Positions 7,314 through 14,853 of a stretch of 47,684 bases of DNA are shown piece by piece. The stretch covers positions 1 through 47,684 of the forward strand of contig JBAUGX010000185.1 of assembly GCA_049679965.1 (NCBI GenBank). Direction: 5' to 3'. Every line of letters begins with the position of its first letter. The first letter of the stretch is position 1. Under the pieces are notes generated by a model. It was not told the origin of the DNA. It did no database searches and was given only the letters and a program-made list of their open reading frames with translations. A program made the translations under genes and the position numbers. Source of the stretch: 2-12-FULL-65-11 sp049679965 (GTDB lineage: Bacteria; Acidobacteriota; Vicinamibacteria; Vicinamibacterales; CAVVIG01).

Positions 7314-8552
7314 TCATCGCAGCCCGCCAAGTCGCTGGGCGAGGCGATGTAGGAATAGTCCTACGTCGGTCACCAGGCCGATCGTCTGCGACGAGCCCCG
7401 GTCCGCCAGCTTCGTGACGACGGCCGGATTGATGTCGACACACACCATGCGCACCCAGGACGGCAGCATGTTGCCAACACCGATGCCGTGCAGCATCGAC
7501 GACAGCACGATGACCAGCTTCACGTCGACGAGCGCTTTCGCGTATTGATCCTGCGCCTCGCGCAGGTCCATGACCGTGTCGGGAATCGGGCCGTCGTCGC
7601 GAATGCTGCCCGCCAGGACGTACCGGACGTCGCGGCGAATGCATTCGTACATGATGCCCGAGGTCAGCACGCCGCTCTCCACGGCCGGTCGCAATCCGCC
7701 CGCCCGGCAGATCGTGTTGATGGCGCGCATATGGTGCCGGTGCCCGCCGTGAATCGACTTCCCCGTCTCGAGGTCGACGCCGAGTGAAGTGCCGAAAAAT
7801 GATCGCTCGACGTCGTGGACGGCCAGGGCGTTGCCGGCCAGCAGGAGGTCCACAAACCCGCCGCGGATCAGATCGCAGAAGTCGTCGGCGCCTCCGGTGT
7901 GCACGAGCACCGGGCCGGCGACGAACGCAATCCGGCCACCGGTGCGCTTGATGTCCGTCATGATCGCGGCGATCCGGGCGACGGCAACGTCGACCCGCCG
8001 CTCGGAGGAAATCTCGTTGGTCATGAAGGCGAAGCCGAGACGGTCGCGCTCCTGGAACTCCGGCTCGGCTCTCACCCCTTCCACGCCGCAGACGACCGCG
8101 TCGCCCGCGCGAACGTCCCGCAGCTTCCGGCACACGGCGCGGCCGTTCTCGATGACGACCACCGAGTCCATCCGCTGCCCCTCGACCTCGAGCCAGCGAC
8201 CGTTGTGCCGGACGTGCGTCCGAAGGTTCGTCGTGGAATAGAAGTCGTCGGCCACGCAGCCGTCACGATCGGCGCGCCGGACGTGGGCGTCCGCCGACTG
8301 CGCGATCCGGCAGCCGAGCGGCACCAGCTCCTCGAGCACCCGCTGGAGCCCCTCGTCGCTCTCCGCCGAGATCCGCATCGAGATAGCCGACGGCTCCGTG
8401 TTGGTCCGGCCAATGGTGAACTGCAGCACCTCGAACGACGCGTCCCACTTGATGACCGTGTCAAAGATGACGTTGAGCAGCTGGGAGTCGATCAGGTGGC
8501 CTTCGGCCTCGACGATCTGCGTGTGTGGAGCGTGGTCGGGCATGGCCGTCAC
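7314..8552 (-). CDS. TIGR00300-family (archaeal-type) ornithine cyclodeaminase
   Basis: About 412 aa, matching the family that carries the LOR/SDH bifunctional-enzyme conserved region. Members include the archaeal ornithine cyclodeaminase of methanogens and the C-terminal half of cyanobacterial ArgZ/AgrE. The N-terminal region (HLIDSQLLNVIFDTV, then GRTNTEPSAISMRI) and the C-terminal NAD-binding part (VAGPVLVHTGG, GGHRHHMRAINTI, SSMLHGIGVGNMLPS) fit. The expected reaction is L-ornithine to L-proline plus ammonia. It is not homologous to the mu-crystallin-type bacterial enzyme. The start is GTG 8552, overlapping the hom stop as GTGA, or ATG 8543. Tight linkage to hom suggests an amino-acid operon; function is family inference. 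Confidence 0.82.
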   Translation of the reverse strand: MTAMPDHAPHTQIVEAEGHLIDSQLLNVIFDTVIKWDASFEVLQFTIGRTNTEPSAISMRISAESDEGLQRVLEELVPLGCRIAQSADAHVRRADRDGCVADDFYSTTNLRTHVRHNGRWLEVEGQRMDSVVVIENGRAVCRKLRDVRAGDAVVCGVEGVRAEPEFQERDRLGFAFMTNEISSERRVDVAVARIAAIMTDIKRTGGRIAFVAGPVLVHTGGADDFCDLIRGGFVDLLLAGNALAVHDVERSFFGTSLGVDLETGKSIHGGHRHHMRAINTICRAGGLRPAVESGVLTSGIMYECIRRDVRYVLAGSIRDDGPIPDTVMDLREAQDQYAKALVDVKLVIVLSSMLHGIGVGNMLPSWVRMVCVDINPAVVTKLADRGSSQTIGLVTDVGLFLHRLAQRLGGLR

Positions 8553-9808
8553 GCGAGAATGGGCAGCGCCAGCGGCGGCTCGACATGGAAATCGAGGCCC
8601 GTGATGTCGGCCAGCGCGCGGCCCAGCACCGAGGCCGCGCAGACCTCGAGCGTGGCGACAAATGGGAGCCGATCCTTGCGGTAGCGAGGCAACTGGACGA
8701 CGGCCTCGATGTTGATCCCGTGGCGTGCGAAGCCCGCGCAGACTTCCGCCAGGATGCCCGGACGATCGGCGACCATGAAACGGACGTAGTGCGGCGCCAC
8801 GAAATCACTTGATACTTCCGACACCGCGATCGCGGGCGGCCCCCCGTCCCGAAGGGCGTGACGGCCGATCGAGAGCAGATCGGACACCACCGCCACGGCC
8901 GTCGGCGCGCCGCCGGCCCCCGATCCAGAGAACCAGGTCTCGCCTCCAAACACGCCACGGACCATCACAATGTTCTGACTGCCGGTGACCTGGCCGAAGC
9001 TCGAGTGAATCGGCACGAGCGCCGGTCCGACAACAGCGAACACGCGGCCGTCCTCTTCGACCGCCGCGCGGGCGATCTGGCGAATCGTGCAGTCGATTTC
9101 CTTCGCGTAGTGGAAATCGACGAAATCAATCGGCCGGATGGACTGGGTGGCGATGTCGGCCACGCGGATGGGCCGTCGGAGACCGACGGCGGCCACGATG
9201 GCCAGCTTGGCCGCGGCGTCGGCGCCGTCGACGTCCTCGGTCGGGTCGGCCTCCGCATAGCCCGCGGCCTGCGCCTCGGCCAGCGCCTCGGCAAACGGGA
9301 GCTCGGCGGACTGCATGCGGCTCAGAATGTACGCGCAGGTACCGTTCAAGATGCCCCGCACCTCGACCAGCCGATCGCCCGCCAGCCCTTCCTGCAGGGC
9401 TCGCAGCACGGGGATGCCGCCGGCGACGGCTGCTTCAAAACGGAGCTGCCGGCCACTCGCGCGGGCCAGCTCGCCCAGCTCTGCGCCGTAATGCGCGATC
9501 AGCTGCTTGTTCGCCGTCACCACGGACTTGCCGCCCGCGAGCGCGGCGCGCACCCACTCGTAGGCCGGGTGCAGCCCACCGACGAGCTCGACGACCACGT
9601 CGACGTCGGACCGCAGCACCTCGTCAATCTGGTCCGTCCATTTGACGGTGGAAGGGACCCAGTCGACGCGCTTACTGGCGACAAGACGGTTGAAAATGTG
9701 GGTCAGCTGCACGCCCGAGACGTGTCCCGCGCACAGAATCCTGGCCACCGACTGCCCCACGGTGCCAAAGCCGAGCAGCCCGACGCGAACGGTCTCGATT
9801 GTGTTCAT
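8549..9808 (-). CDS. hom: Homoserine dehydrogenase
   Basis: 419 aa. It reduces aspartate semialdehyde to homoserine, on the threonine, methionine and isoleucine branch. Rossmann motif GLLGFGTVGQSV at residues 9-20, VTANKQLIA, EAAVAGGIPV and the NGTCAYILSRM catalytic region are present, followed by a C-terminal ACT domain (about 340-415) that normally allows allosteric inhibition by threonine. Monofunctional, no aspartokinase part. ATG start. Overlaps the downstream ornithine cyclodeaminase gene and follows rluA by 40 nt. Confidence 0.96.
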   Translation of the reverse strand: MNTIETVRVGLLGFGTVGQSVARILCAGHVSGVQLTHIFNRLVASKRVDWVPSTVKWTDQIDEVLRSDVDVVVELVGGLHPAYEWVRAALAGGKSVVTANKQLIAHYGAELGELARASGRQLRFEAAVAGGIPVLRALQEGLAGDRLVEVRGILNGTCAYILSRMQSAELPFAEALAEAQAAGYAEADPTEDVDGADAAAKLAIVAAVGLRRPIRVADIATQSIRPIDFVDFHYAKEIDCTIRQIARAAVEEDGRVFAVVGPALVPIHSSFGQVTGSQNIVMVRGVFGGETWFSGSGAGGAPTAVAVVSDLLSIGRHALRDGGPPAIAVSEVSSDFVAPHYVRFMVADRPGILAEVCAGFARHGINIEAVVQLPRYRKDRLPFVATLEVCAASVLGRALADITGLDFHVEPPLALPILA

Positions 9809-9848
9809 ACAGACAAGAGGTCAGACAATCACGATTCGGCGTCGCAAG

Positions 9849-10799
9849 TCAACGGCGGGCCGAGCGACGCAGGCGGCTGACGAGCCCCGCCAGGTCGTCG
9901 GGCATCGGCGCCTCGATCGCAAGGGGCCGTCCGGTCGTGGGATGGCGCAGGGCGAGCCGGCCGGCGTGAAGCGCCTGGCGGGGGAACGGAATGGGGCGCT
10001 GCCGCTCTGCCCCGAACACATAACGCCGCTCGCCCACCAGCATGTGGCTGCGCAGCCCTGCCTGGATCCGAATCTGATTCCGCTTGCCGGTGACCAGCCG
10101 CACCTCGATGAGCGAGGCGTCGCGGTATCGATCGAGCGTGCGGTATTCGCTGACCGCCTCTTTGCCGCGCGGATCGCGCGGGTGAGTCTTCTTCTGGATG
10201 AGCGCGCGATCATCCCACAGGAGATGATCGCGCCACGTACCCGCGTCCGGGGTCGGATGGCCGTAGACGATAGCCTGGTAGGCCCGCTCCGGCTCTCGAT
10301 GGAGAAACTGTTCCTTCAGCTGCGCCTGCGCCGCCGCGTGTTTGGCGAACAGCACGACGCCAGACGTGTCGCGGTCGATGCGGTGCACGACGAGCGGGCG
10401 GTGCGTCCGATCGGTCCGGAAGTACTCCTTGAGGAGTCCCAGGACCGACTGCCCCGCCTCGCCTCGGCGCTCGAGCGGCACGGTCAGCAGACCCGGCGGC
10501 TTGTTCACGGCGATCACGTCGGCGTCTTCGTATAGAATCGCCAGGTCGCCGGCCTGATGAGGCGACGTCCGGCGCCTGGCGCTGCCCGGGCGATCCATCC
10601 ACACGCGAACGCGGTCACCCTCGGCCACGCGCCTGGCGGCGTCGGCCTTTGTCGCCTCGACGTCGTTGACGAAGATCTTACCCCGCTCGATGGCCGCCAC
10701 GGCGCGTCCGCGAGTCTCGAGACGACCCGCAGCAGCCAGAAACTTGTCAAGGCGGCCGCCGGCGCTTTCGGGGCCGACCGTCCACTGCGAATCGTCCAT
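9849..10799 (-). CDS. RluA-family 23S rRNA/tRNA pseudouridine synthase
   Basis: 316 aa from ATG 10799; the frame is open further upstream, but that stretch would overlap the divergent gene and shows no S4 homology. The N-terminal S4 RNA-binding domain (about residues 14-70) is followed by the synthase domain with catalytic Asp142 in HRIDRDTSGVVLFAK. RluC/RluD-type enzymes isomerise uridines in 23S rRNA; which site this one modifies cannot be told. First gene of a minus-strand series with hom, with only 33 bp to the divergent CDP-archaeol synthase-like gene. Confidence 0.92.
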   Translation of the reverse strand: MDDSQWTVGPESAGGRLDKFLAAAGRLETRGRAVAAIERGKIFVNDVEATKADAARRVAEGDRVRVWMDRPGSARRRTSPHQAGDLAILYEDADVIAVNKPPGLLTVPLERRGEAGQSVLGLLKEYFRTDRTHRPLVVHRIDRDTSGVVLFAKHAAAQAQLKEQFLHREPERAYQAIVYGHPTPDAGTWRDHLLWDDRALIQKKTHPRDPRGKEAVSEYRTLDRYRDASLIEVRLVTGKRNQIRIQAGLRSHMLVGERRYVFGAERQRPIPFPRQALHAGRLALRHPTTGRPLAIEAPMPDDLAGLVSRLRRSARR

Positions 10800-10832
10800 C
10801 GGAATGGATGTTACCCCTGCTACGCTCAGAGC

Positions 10833-11321
10833 GTGCATCCGTCCGCGATCGTCACGTTGCTCTGCCTGTTGGCCGTTGCGAATGGCACGCCCGTCCTGGC
10901 GAAGAGGCTCGCCGGTGATGTCCTGGCCTATCCGATCGACCGGGGCTTCAAATGGAGAGACGGTCAACCGCTGCTCGGTTCGTCGAAAACCGTGCGCGGC
11001 CTCGTGCTCGCCATTCTCGCAACGGCCGTCTGCAGTCCTCTGCTCGATCTGGAATGGCGCACTGGGGCGATCGTCGGAGGTGCCGCCATGGCCGGCGACA
11101 TGTTCTCGAGTTTCGTGAAGCGCCGGATGAGACTTCCTGCGAGCAGCCGTGCGACCGGTCTGGATCAGATTCCGGAATCATTGTTACCGCTGCTCGTGAT
11201 CCGTCTGCTGCTGCCGTTGACGGTTCTCGATATCACCGCGATTGTGGGGGCCTTCGTGATTGGTGAAATGCTGCTCTCGCGCGTGCTGTATGCCTGGCAC
11301 GTGCGCGACCAACCCTACTGA
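10833..11321 (+). CDS. CDP-archaeol synthase (CarS/DUF46)-like membrane protein
   Basis: 162 aa from GTG 10833. Four to five hydrophobic segments. The core LLGSSKTVRG, then GDMFSSFVKRR and LDQIPESLLPLL, match the CarS/DUF46 family. In archaea these proteins use CTP to activate unsaturated archaetidic acid; they are related to bacterial CdsA. The bacterial members' substrate is not established. Residues of the D-x3-K/R type around GDMFSSFVKRR probably bind metal and CTP. Its stop overlaps the convergent metallophosphoesterase by 7 nt. The name describes the family, not a proven reaction. Confidence 0.75.
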   Translation: MHPSAIVTLLCLLAVANGTPVLAKRLAGDVLAYPIDRGFKWRDGQPLLGSSKTVRGLVLAILATAVCSPLLDLEWRTGAIVGGAAMAGDMFSSFVKRRMRLPASSRATGLDQIPESLLPLLVIRLLLPLTVLDITAIVGAFVIGEMLLSRVLYAWHVRDQPY

Positions 11322-12274
11322 GACGGAACCGGGGCCGGAAAGTATCGCAACTGATGGAGGCTGATCTCGGGCGGGCAATTGAAGCGGACGGGCACGATGC
11401 TCGATCCGACCCCAACGGACGTATAGCCATCCATGTTGTGGTATTTCCAGGCCCCCGATCCCAGGCGCCTCGGAAGCGCCGAATCGAGGGTGATGGGCAC
11501 CGAACCTGGCAGGCATATCTGGCCGCCATGCGTATGACCGCTGAGGAGCAGACGGAAATCGGCATGCGCCGCTTGACGGTAGATCTCCGGGGTATGTGAA
11601 AGCAGGATCGAGAACTCATTCCGCGGAATCGAGGACGCCGCCTTCTCGATATTGTCGACCCGGTAGTAGTGGGCATCGTCGATGCCGGCGAGAAAGATCC
11701 GTTCATCGCCACGTGTGATTGCCTCAGATTCGTTGAGCAGCATGCGAATGCCCATCTCCTCGAGCCGGGGAACCATGCGGATCGTGTCGTGGTTGCCGAG
11801 CACCCCATATACGGGCGGCTTGAGGCAGCGCCGCACCTCGGCCAATCCGTCGAGCGCCGCGTCGTGCGGACCGTATGTCTGTCCTCGGTAATCCCCAGTC
11901 AGCACGCACACGTCGTAGGTGATGTGCGGCAGCAATTCGATCAAGCGCTGCATTGAAGCGGTATTCATGTCGACGTGCGGATCGCTAATCTGGAGGACGG
12001 TGAATCCGTCAAACAACGGGGGAACGTCAGGGCGGGCGATGGACACCTGTCGGACGTCGATGCGCTGAGCATTCCTCAGCCCGCGCCAATACAGCCCACA
12101 GAGCTTCAGGGCATTCTGGATGAGGAAATGCACCGAGTACCAGTTCTCGGGATGGAAGAAGTTCAACCCGCCGCCGAAGACCTGTGCCTCATGGTCATCC
12201 TCGACGCCGAGTCGCTGCCTCGCGTGCACACGTCCGAGGCGCTGCTCCAACTTCTGAAGAACATCCGGCTGCAT
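11315..12274 (-). CDS. Calcineurin-like metallophosphoesterase (YaeI/YkuE type)
   Basis: 319 aa. All five metallophosphoesterase motifs are visible: ISDPHVD, LTGDYRG, GNHD, LLSHTPE and SGHTHGG. The N-terminal ~85 residues include one hydrophobic stretch (FLIQNALKLCGLYW) that may be amphipathic or membrane-associating. Relatives are membrane-peripheral phosphodiesterases, some acting on UDP-diacylglucosamine or other lipid-linked phosphates. ATG start. Convergent with the CDP-archaeol synthase-like gene, ends overlapping by 7 nt. Substrate unknown. Confidence 0.88.
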   Translation of the reverse strand: MQPDVLQKLEQRLGRVHARQRLGVEDDHEAQVFGGGLNFFHPENWYSVHFLIQNALKLCGLYWRGLRNAQRIDVRQVSIARPDVPPLFDGFTVLQISDPHVDMNTASMQRLIELLPHITYDVCVLTGDYRGQTYGPHDAALDGLAEVRRCLKPPVYGVLGNHDTIRMVPRLEEMGIRMLLNESEAITRGDERIFLAGIDDAHYYRVDNIEKAASSIPRNEFSILLSHTPEIYRQAAHADFRLLLSGHTHGGQICLPGSVPITLDSALPRRLGSGAWKYHNMDGYTSVGVGSSIVPVRFNCPPEISLHQLRYFPAPVPSQ

Positions 12275-12348
12275 GGGTTGCCCCTAAAACAGATTCTGTC
12301 ACGGTCCGCCCAATTACTCCGTTCTTCCGTCGCCGCGCGATTGACTTG

Positions 12349-12354
12349 TATACT
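12349..12354 (+). promoter_or_regulatory. Possible -10 box TATACT
   Basis: TATACT lies 3 nt before the ATG at 12358. A start site 7 nt further on would fall on the in-frame GTG at 12361, so the transcript could be leaderless. No convincing -35. Confidence 0.3.
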
Positions 12355-12357
12355 CCC

Positions 12358-12786
12358 ATGGTGCGAGACACGACGCGTCAGCTCCGCCGTTGGCTGATGG
12401 GCATTCTGGTGCTCGGCTTGACCGGCACGGGCGTCGAGCTCCTCCTGCTCGAGCATTACGAAGATTCGTGGCAGTTGGTACCCGTCGTGCTCATTTCGTC
12501 GGCTCTTGCCGTGCTCGCCTGGCACGGGAGGCGCGGTCATGCGGCCAGCGCACGAGCGATCCGGGTTACGATGGTTTCGTTCCTGATCGCGGGCGCCGTC
12601 GGGATCGGCCTGCATTTCCGCGGCGCCGCAGAGTTTCAGCTCGAAATCGACGCAACCTTGAACTGGTGGGAGTTGTCCAAGAAGGTCATGCGGGCCAAGG
12701 CGCCTCCGGTGCTCGCGCCTGGCATCATGGTTCAGCTGGGCCTGCTCGGTCTGGCATATGGATGGAGAGACACGAATGAAGCCTAA
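12358..12786 (+). CDS. Integral membrane protein, unknown function
   Basis: 142 aa, about four hydrophobic segments (near residues 14-32, 38-56, 73-92 and 122-138). There is a short acidic loop after the first (LLEHYEDSWQ). I do not recognise the family. Start chosen at ATG 12358; GTG 12361 is the next codon. Its last codons overlap the start of the helix-hairpin-helix gene by 11 nt, so the two are translated together. Confidence 0.65.
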   Translation: MVRDTTRQLRRWLMGILVLGLTGTGVELLLLEHYEDSWQLVPVVLISSALAVLAWHGRRGHAASARAIRVTMVSFLIAGAVGIGLHFRGAAEFQLEIDATLNWWELSKKVMRAKAPPVLAPGIMVQLGLLGLAYGWRDTNEA

Positions 12787-13420
12787 TTACCGAGTGTTCG
12801 TCACAATCCTGGGTGCGCTCGCCGCGCTGGCATGCCTCGTTACACCGACCGGCGCGCAGGTCGGCAAAGGCCTCGTCGATCCGAACATCGCGGCCGAGAG
12901 GGATCTGCTGGCACTGCCGCACATGACGCCCGCCACCGTCAAGGCGCTCATCGACAAGCGTCCCTTCATGAGCGTGGTCGGCCTGAACGCGTTTCTCCTC
13001 GAACAGAAGCTCACGCAACAGCAGGTGACGGAGTTCTACGGCAAGGCCTTCGTGCACGTCGACCTCAATACCGGCACGCGCGAAGAGATACTGCTCATCC
13101 CGGGCGCGGGCCAGCGCATGACGATTGAGTTCGCGGAGTACCGGCCCTGGAGGACGTGGGCTCAGTTCGACCGGGAAATCAGCAAGTACGTCGGCCAGCC
13201 GGCAACCGACCGGCTGAAGCAGTACGTCTTCATTCCCGTCAACCTGAACACGGCAAGCGACGAGGACATCCTCAGCATTCCCGGCGCCGGCCCGCGGATG
13301 GTGCGCGAGTTCAAGGAGTACCGCCCGTGGAGGAACAAAGAGCAGTTCGACCGTGAAATCGGCAAGTACGTCGGCGACAAGGAAACGGCGCGCCTCTGGC
13401 GCTACGTCGTCATTCAGTAA
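12776..13420 (+). CDS. Secreted helix-hairpin-helix repeat protein (ComEA-like)
   Basis: 214 aa. The start ATG 12776 has GGAGAG about 8 nt upstream and gives a Sec signal peptide (MKPNYRVFV, hydrophobic core, then TGAQ). The mature part has three helix-hairpin-helix modules. The first is degenerate (NIAAERDLLALPHM). The second and third are clear and nearly identical: LNTGTREEILLIPGAG and LNTASDEDILSIPGAG, each followed by YRPWR, QFDREI and KYVG. HhH modules bind DNA non-specifically; ComEA uses them in DNA uptake, but no other competence gene is here. A protein-protein role at the cell surface is also possible. Confidence 0.75.
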   Translation: MKPNYRVFVTILGALAALACLVTPTGAQVGKGLVDPNIAAERDLLALPHMTPATVKALIDKRPFMSVVGLNAFLLEQKLTQQQVTEFYGKAFVHVDLNTGTREEILLIPGAGQRMTIEFAEYRPWRTWAQFDREISKYVGQPATDRLKQYVFIPVNLNTASDEDILSIPGAGPRMVREFKEYRPWRNKEQFDREIGKYVGDKETARLWRYVVIQ

Positions 13421-13433
13421 CGCAGAGGCGCGG

Positions 13434-13447
13434 GTCGCCGCGGCGAC
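13434..13447. terminator. 14-bp perfect palindrome between convergent genes
   Basis: GTCGCCGCGGCGAC spans the gap between the HhH gene and the convergent secreted-protein gene. It could act as a bidirectional hairpin, but it has no loop bases and no T-tract, so terminator function is doubtful. Confidence 0.3.
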
Positions 13448-14010
13448 TATTGGCGCCCGGTCGCCGGTGCAGGAGTCGCTGGAGTGTCGGGGACGATGAC
13501 CGGCGTCATCGCCTTGATTTCGTTGGCCGTGAACTTGAACTCCGCCGACAGGTCCTTGTCGTAGGCGACGGTGAAGGTGTTCTGCAGGTCGACCAGTTTC
13601 GCAAATGTCAGCACGCCGTCCACACGGTCGCCCGACGAGAGCTTGTTCTTGCCCCTCATGAAATTCTTGATGTTGCTGACCGTGCCTGGCGTCGACTGAC
13701 CGTTCTGCCCGAGGGTGAACCTGGTCGTGTCCAGTTCGAGGCCTCGCGTCGCCGACCCCTGCACGTAGATCAAAGTCGCTTCCTTCGCCCGCGAGCGCAT
13801 GGAATACAGGGTGGGCGGCTGGAAGATGATCGGAATGGTCCGGTCGTTGAGATGAATCAAGCTGAGCGGCAGGCCATCGAGCGGAAGCGTCCGCGTGTAC
13901 TCCACCAAGAGCCCCGTCAAGGCCTTTTCGATCTGTGCCTTGTCCTGTCCCGCGAGACCCAGAGGGAAACACACCGCGACTGCGCACAAAACGACAAGCA
14001 GTTTCTTCAT
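13447..14010 (-). CDS. Secreted protein, unknown function
   Basis: 187 aa. A clear signal peptide (MKKLLVVLCAVAVCF, cleavage near LAGQ) and a good Shine-Dalgarno (GAGGA, 7 nt before ATG) fix the start. The mature part is mainly beta-type with NFMRGKNKLSSGDRVDGVLTF near residues 110-130 and ends in a Pro/Ala/Thr-rich tail. No family recognised. Convergent with the HhH gene; tRNA-Pro lies upstream on the same strand. Confidence 0.6.
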   Translation of the reverse strand: MKKLLVVLCAVAVCFPLGLAGQDKAQIEKALTGLLVEYTRTLPLDGLPLSLIHLNDRTIPIIFQPPTLYSMRSRAKEATLIYVQGSATRGLELDTTRFTLGQNGQSTPGTVSNIKNFMRGKNKLSSGDRVDGVLTFAKLVDLQNTFTVAYDKDLSAEFKFTANEIKAMTPVIVPDTPATPAPATGRQ

Positions 14011-14080
14011 TAAATTGTCCTCGTTGATCCTCGTGATCCCGCCTTTTACCGAGTGGGTGATGGCTACCGGAAGTCTGTGG

Positions 14081-14086
14081 ATTATG
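14081..14086 (-). promoter_or_regulatory. Possible -10 box CATAAT for the secreted-protein gene
   Basis: CATAAT on the minus strand gives a leader of about 65 nt to the ATG at 14010. The -35 region is weak. A hairpin GGAAATC/GATTTCC at 14101-14119, just upstream, may mark the end of the tRNA transcript, but no U-tract follows. Confidence 0.3.
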
Positions 14087-14141
14087 CCCCGTCTGGCTTA
14101 GGAAATCCATCAGATTTCCCGTGCCACAGAGCGGAGGAAGT

Positions 14142-14219
14142 TGGTCGGGATGACAGGATTCGAACCTGCGACCCCCTGACCCCCAGTCAGGTGCGCTAGC
14201 CAGGCTGCGCTACATCCCG
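14142..14219 (-). tRNA. tRNA-Pro (anticodon GGG)
   Basis: Acceptor strand CGGGATG (from 14219) pairs with CATCCCG, followed by discriminator A and an encoded CCA at 14142-14144. The anticodon stem CCTGA/TCAGG encloses CTGGGGG, giving anticodon GGG (reads CCC and CCT). The T arm has GGTTCGAATCC. Together with the CGG isoacceptor at the window start this makes two proline tRNAs within 14 kb. Confidence 0.95.
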
Positions 14220-14243
14220 ATATCGATTGCGACACAACATCAA

Positions 14244-14265
14244 GCTGAAGCCGGACGCCACGACC
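14244..14265. repeat. Partial family A repeat
   Basis: GCTGAAGCCGGACGCCACGACC is the 3' half and tail of the GTCCGGCTGAAGCCGGAC repeat. The 5' half has decayed. It lies between the MerR gene and tRNA-Pro(GGG). Confidence 0.6.
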
Positions 14266-14282
14266 TCAGCCACGCACGTTCG

Positions 14283-14798
14283 TTACCTTCGTTTGCGCGA
14301 TGAACCCTGCCGCCCGCGAGGTGCCGGCTTGCTGCGCGACGGGTGAGCGCGGTTTGCCTTCCTGGGCTGCGCCCGCGATCCCGAGGCGAGTGCCATCACG
14401 CGATGCTCCATCCCGCCGGTCGATCCGGCCAGCAGATCGAGAATCGACCGAAGTCCGCGCTTGACCGCCGTCAGCCGCTCGCGAGCATTCTGACCGAGCA
14501 GTTCGTCAATTCCAGGTGCATCGGCCCCGACCGGCGCGGCGTCCTCCTCAAGCTTACGCCGGGCACCGGCCAGCGTCAGCCCCTCGACGAGGAGCAAATG
14601 CCTGAGCCTGGCGACCTGTTCGACGTCCGCCCGCCGATAGACGCGAGGCCCGCCGGCAGTCTTCGCGAGGCCGATCTCCGGGAACTCAGCCTCCCACGAG
14701 CGCAGCACGTACGGCTGCACCTTGAGAATTTCACAGACCTCGGCCGTCTTGAACAAGGCCCGCCTCGGAATCTCAATCTCTGCGGTTATCTCAGCCAT
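14283..14798 (-). CDS. MerR-family transcriptional regulator
   Basis: 171 aa from ATG 14798. The N-terminal winged helix-turn-helix reads FKTAEVCEILKVQPYVLRSW, then GPRVYRRADVEQVARLRHLL, typical of the MerR type that recognises DNA by Tyr/Arg in the wing. A dimerisation helix with LLVEGLTLAGARRKLEE follows. The C-terminal ~45 residues are very basic (Arg/Lys/Ser/Pro), and no ligand-binding Cys is seen, so it is not a metal sensor of the classical kind. It follows the methyltransferase gene by 55 nt and probably has its own promoter. Confidence 0.85.
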   Translation of the reverse strand: MAEITAEIEIPRRALFKTAEVCEILKVQPYVLRSWEAEFPEIGLAKTAGGPRVYRRADVEQVARLRHLLLVEGLTLAGARRKLEEDAAPVGADAPGIDELLGQNARERLTAVKRGLRSILDLLAGSTGGMEHRVMALASGSRAQPRKANRAHPSRSKPAPRGRQGSSRKRR

Positions 14799-14821
14799 CG
14801 GCGCCGTGAAGCGGCACGGGC

Positions 14822-14827
14822 AGTATA
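14822..14827 (-). promoter_or_regulatory. -10 box TATACT upstream of the MerR gene
   Basis: TATACT on the minus strand, 23 nt before the ATG at 14798; the -35 region is poor. MerR promoters often have non-standard spacing. Confidence 0.35.
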
Positions 14828-14853
14828 GCGCATCGGATTGGCCCCAGTCGCCC

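Noticed and set aside
12725..14110. Minus-strand open frame of 461 codons across the HhH gene and the secreted-protein gene
   Set aside because: It overlaps a gene with a signal peptide and three HhH modules on the other strand, and a signal-peptide protein in another frame; composition is that of a shadow frame.
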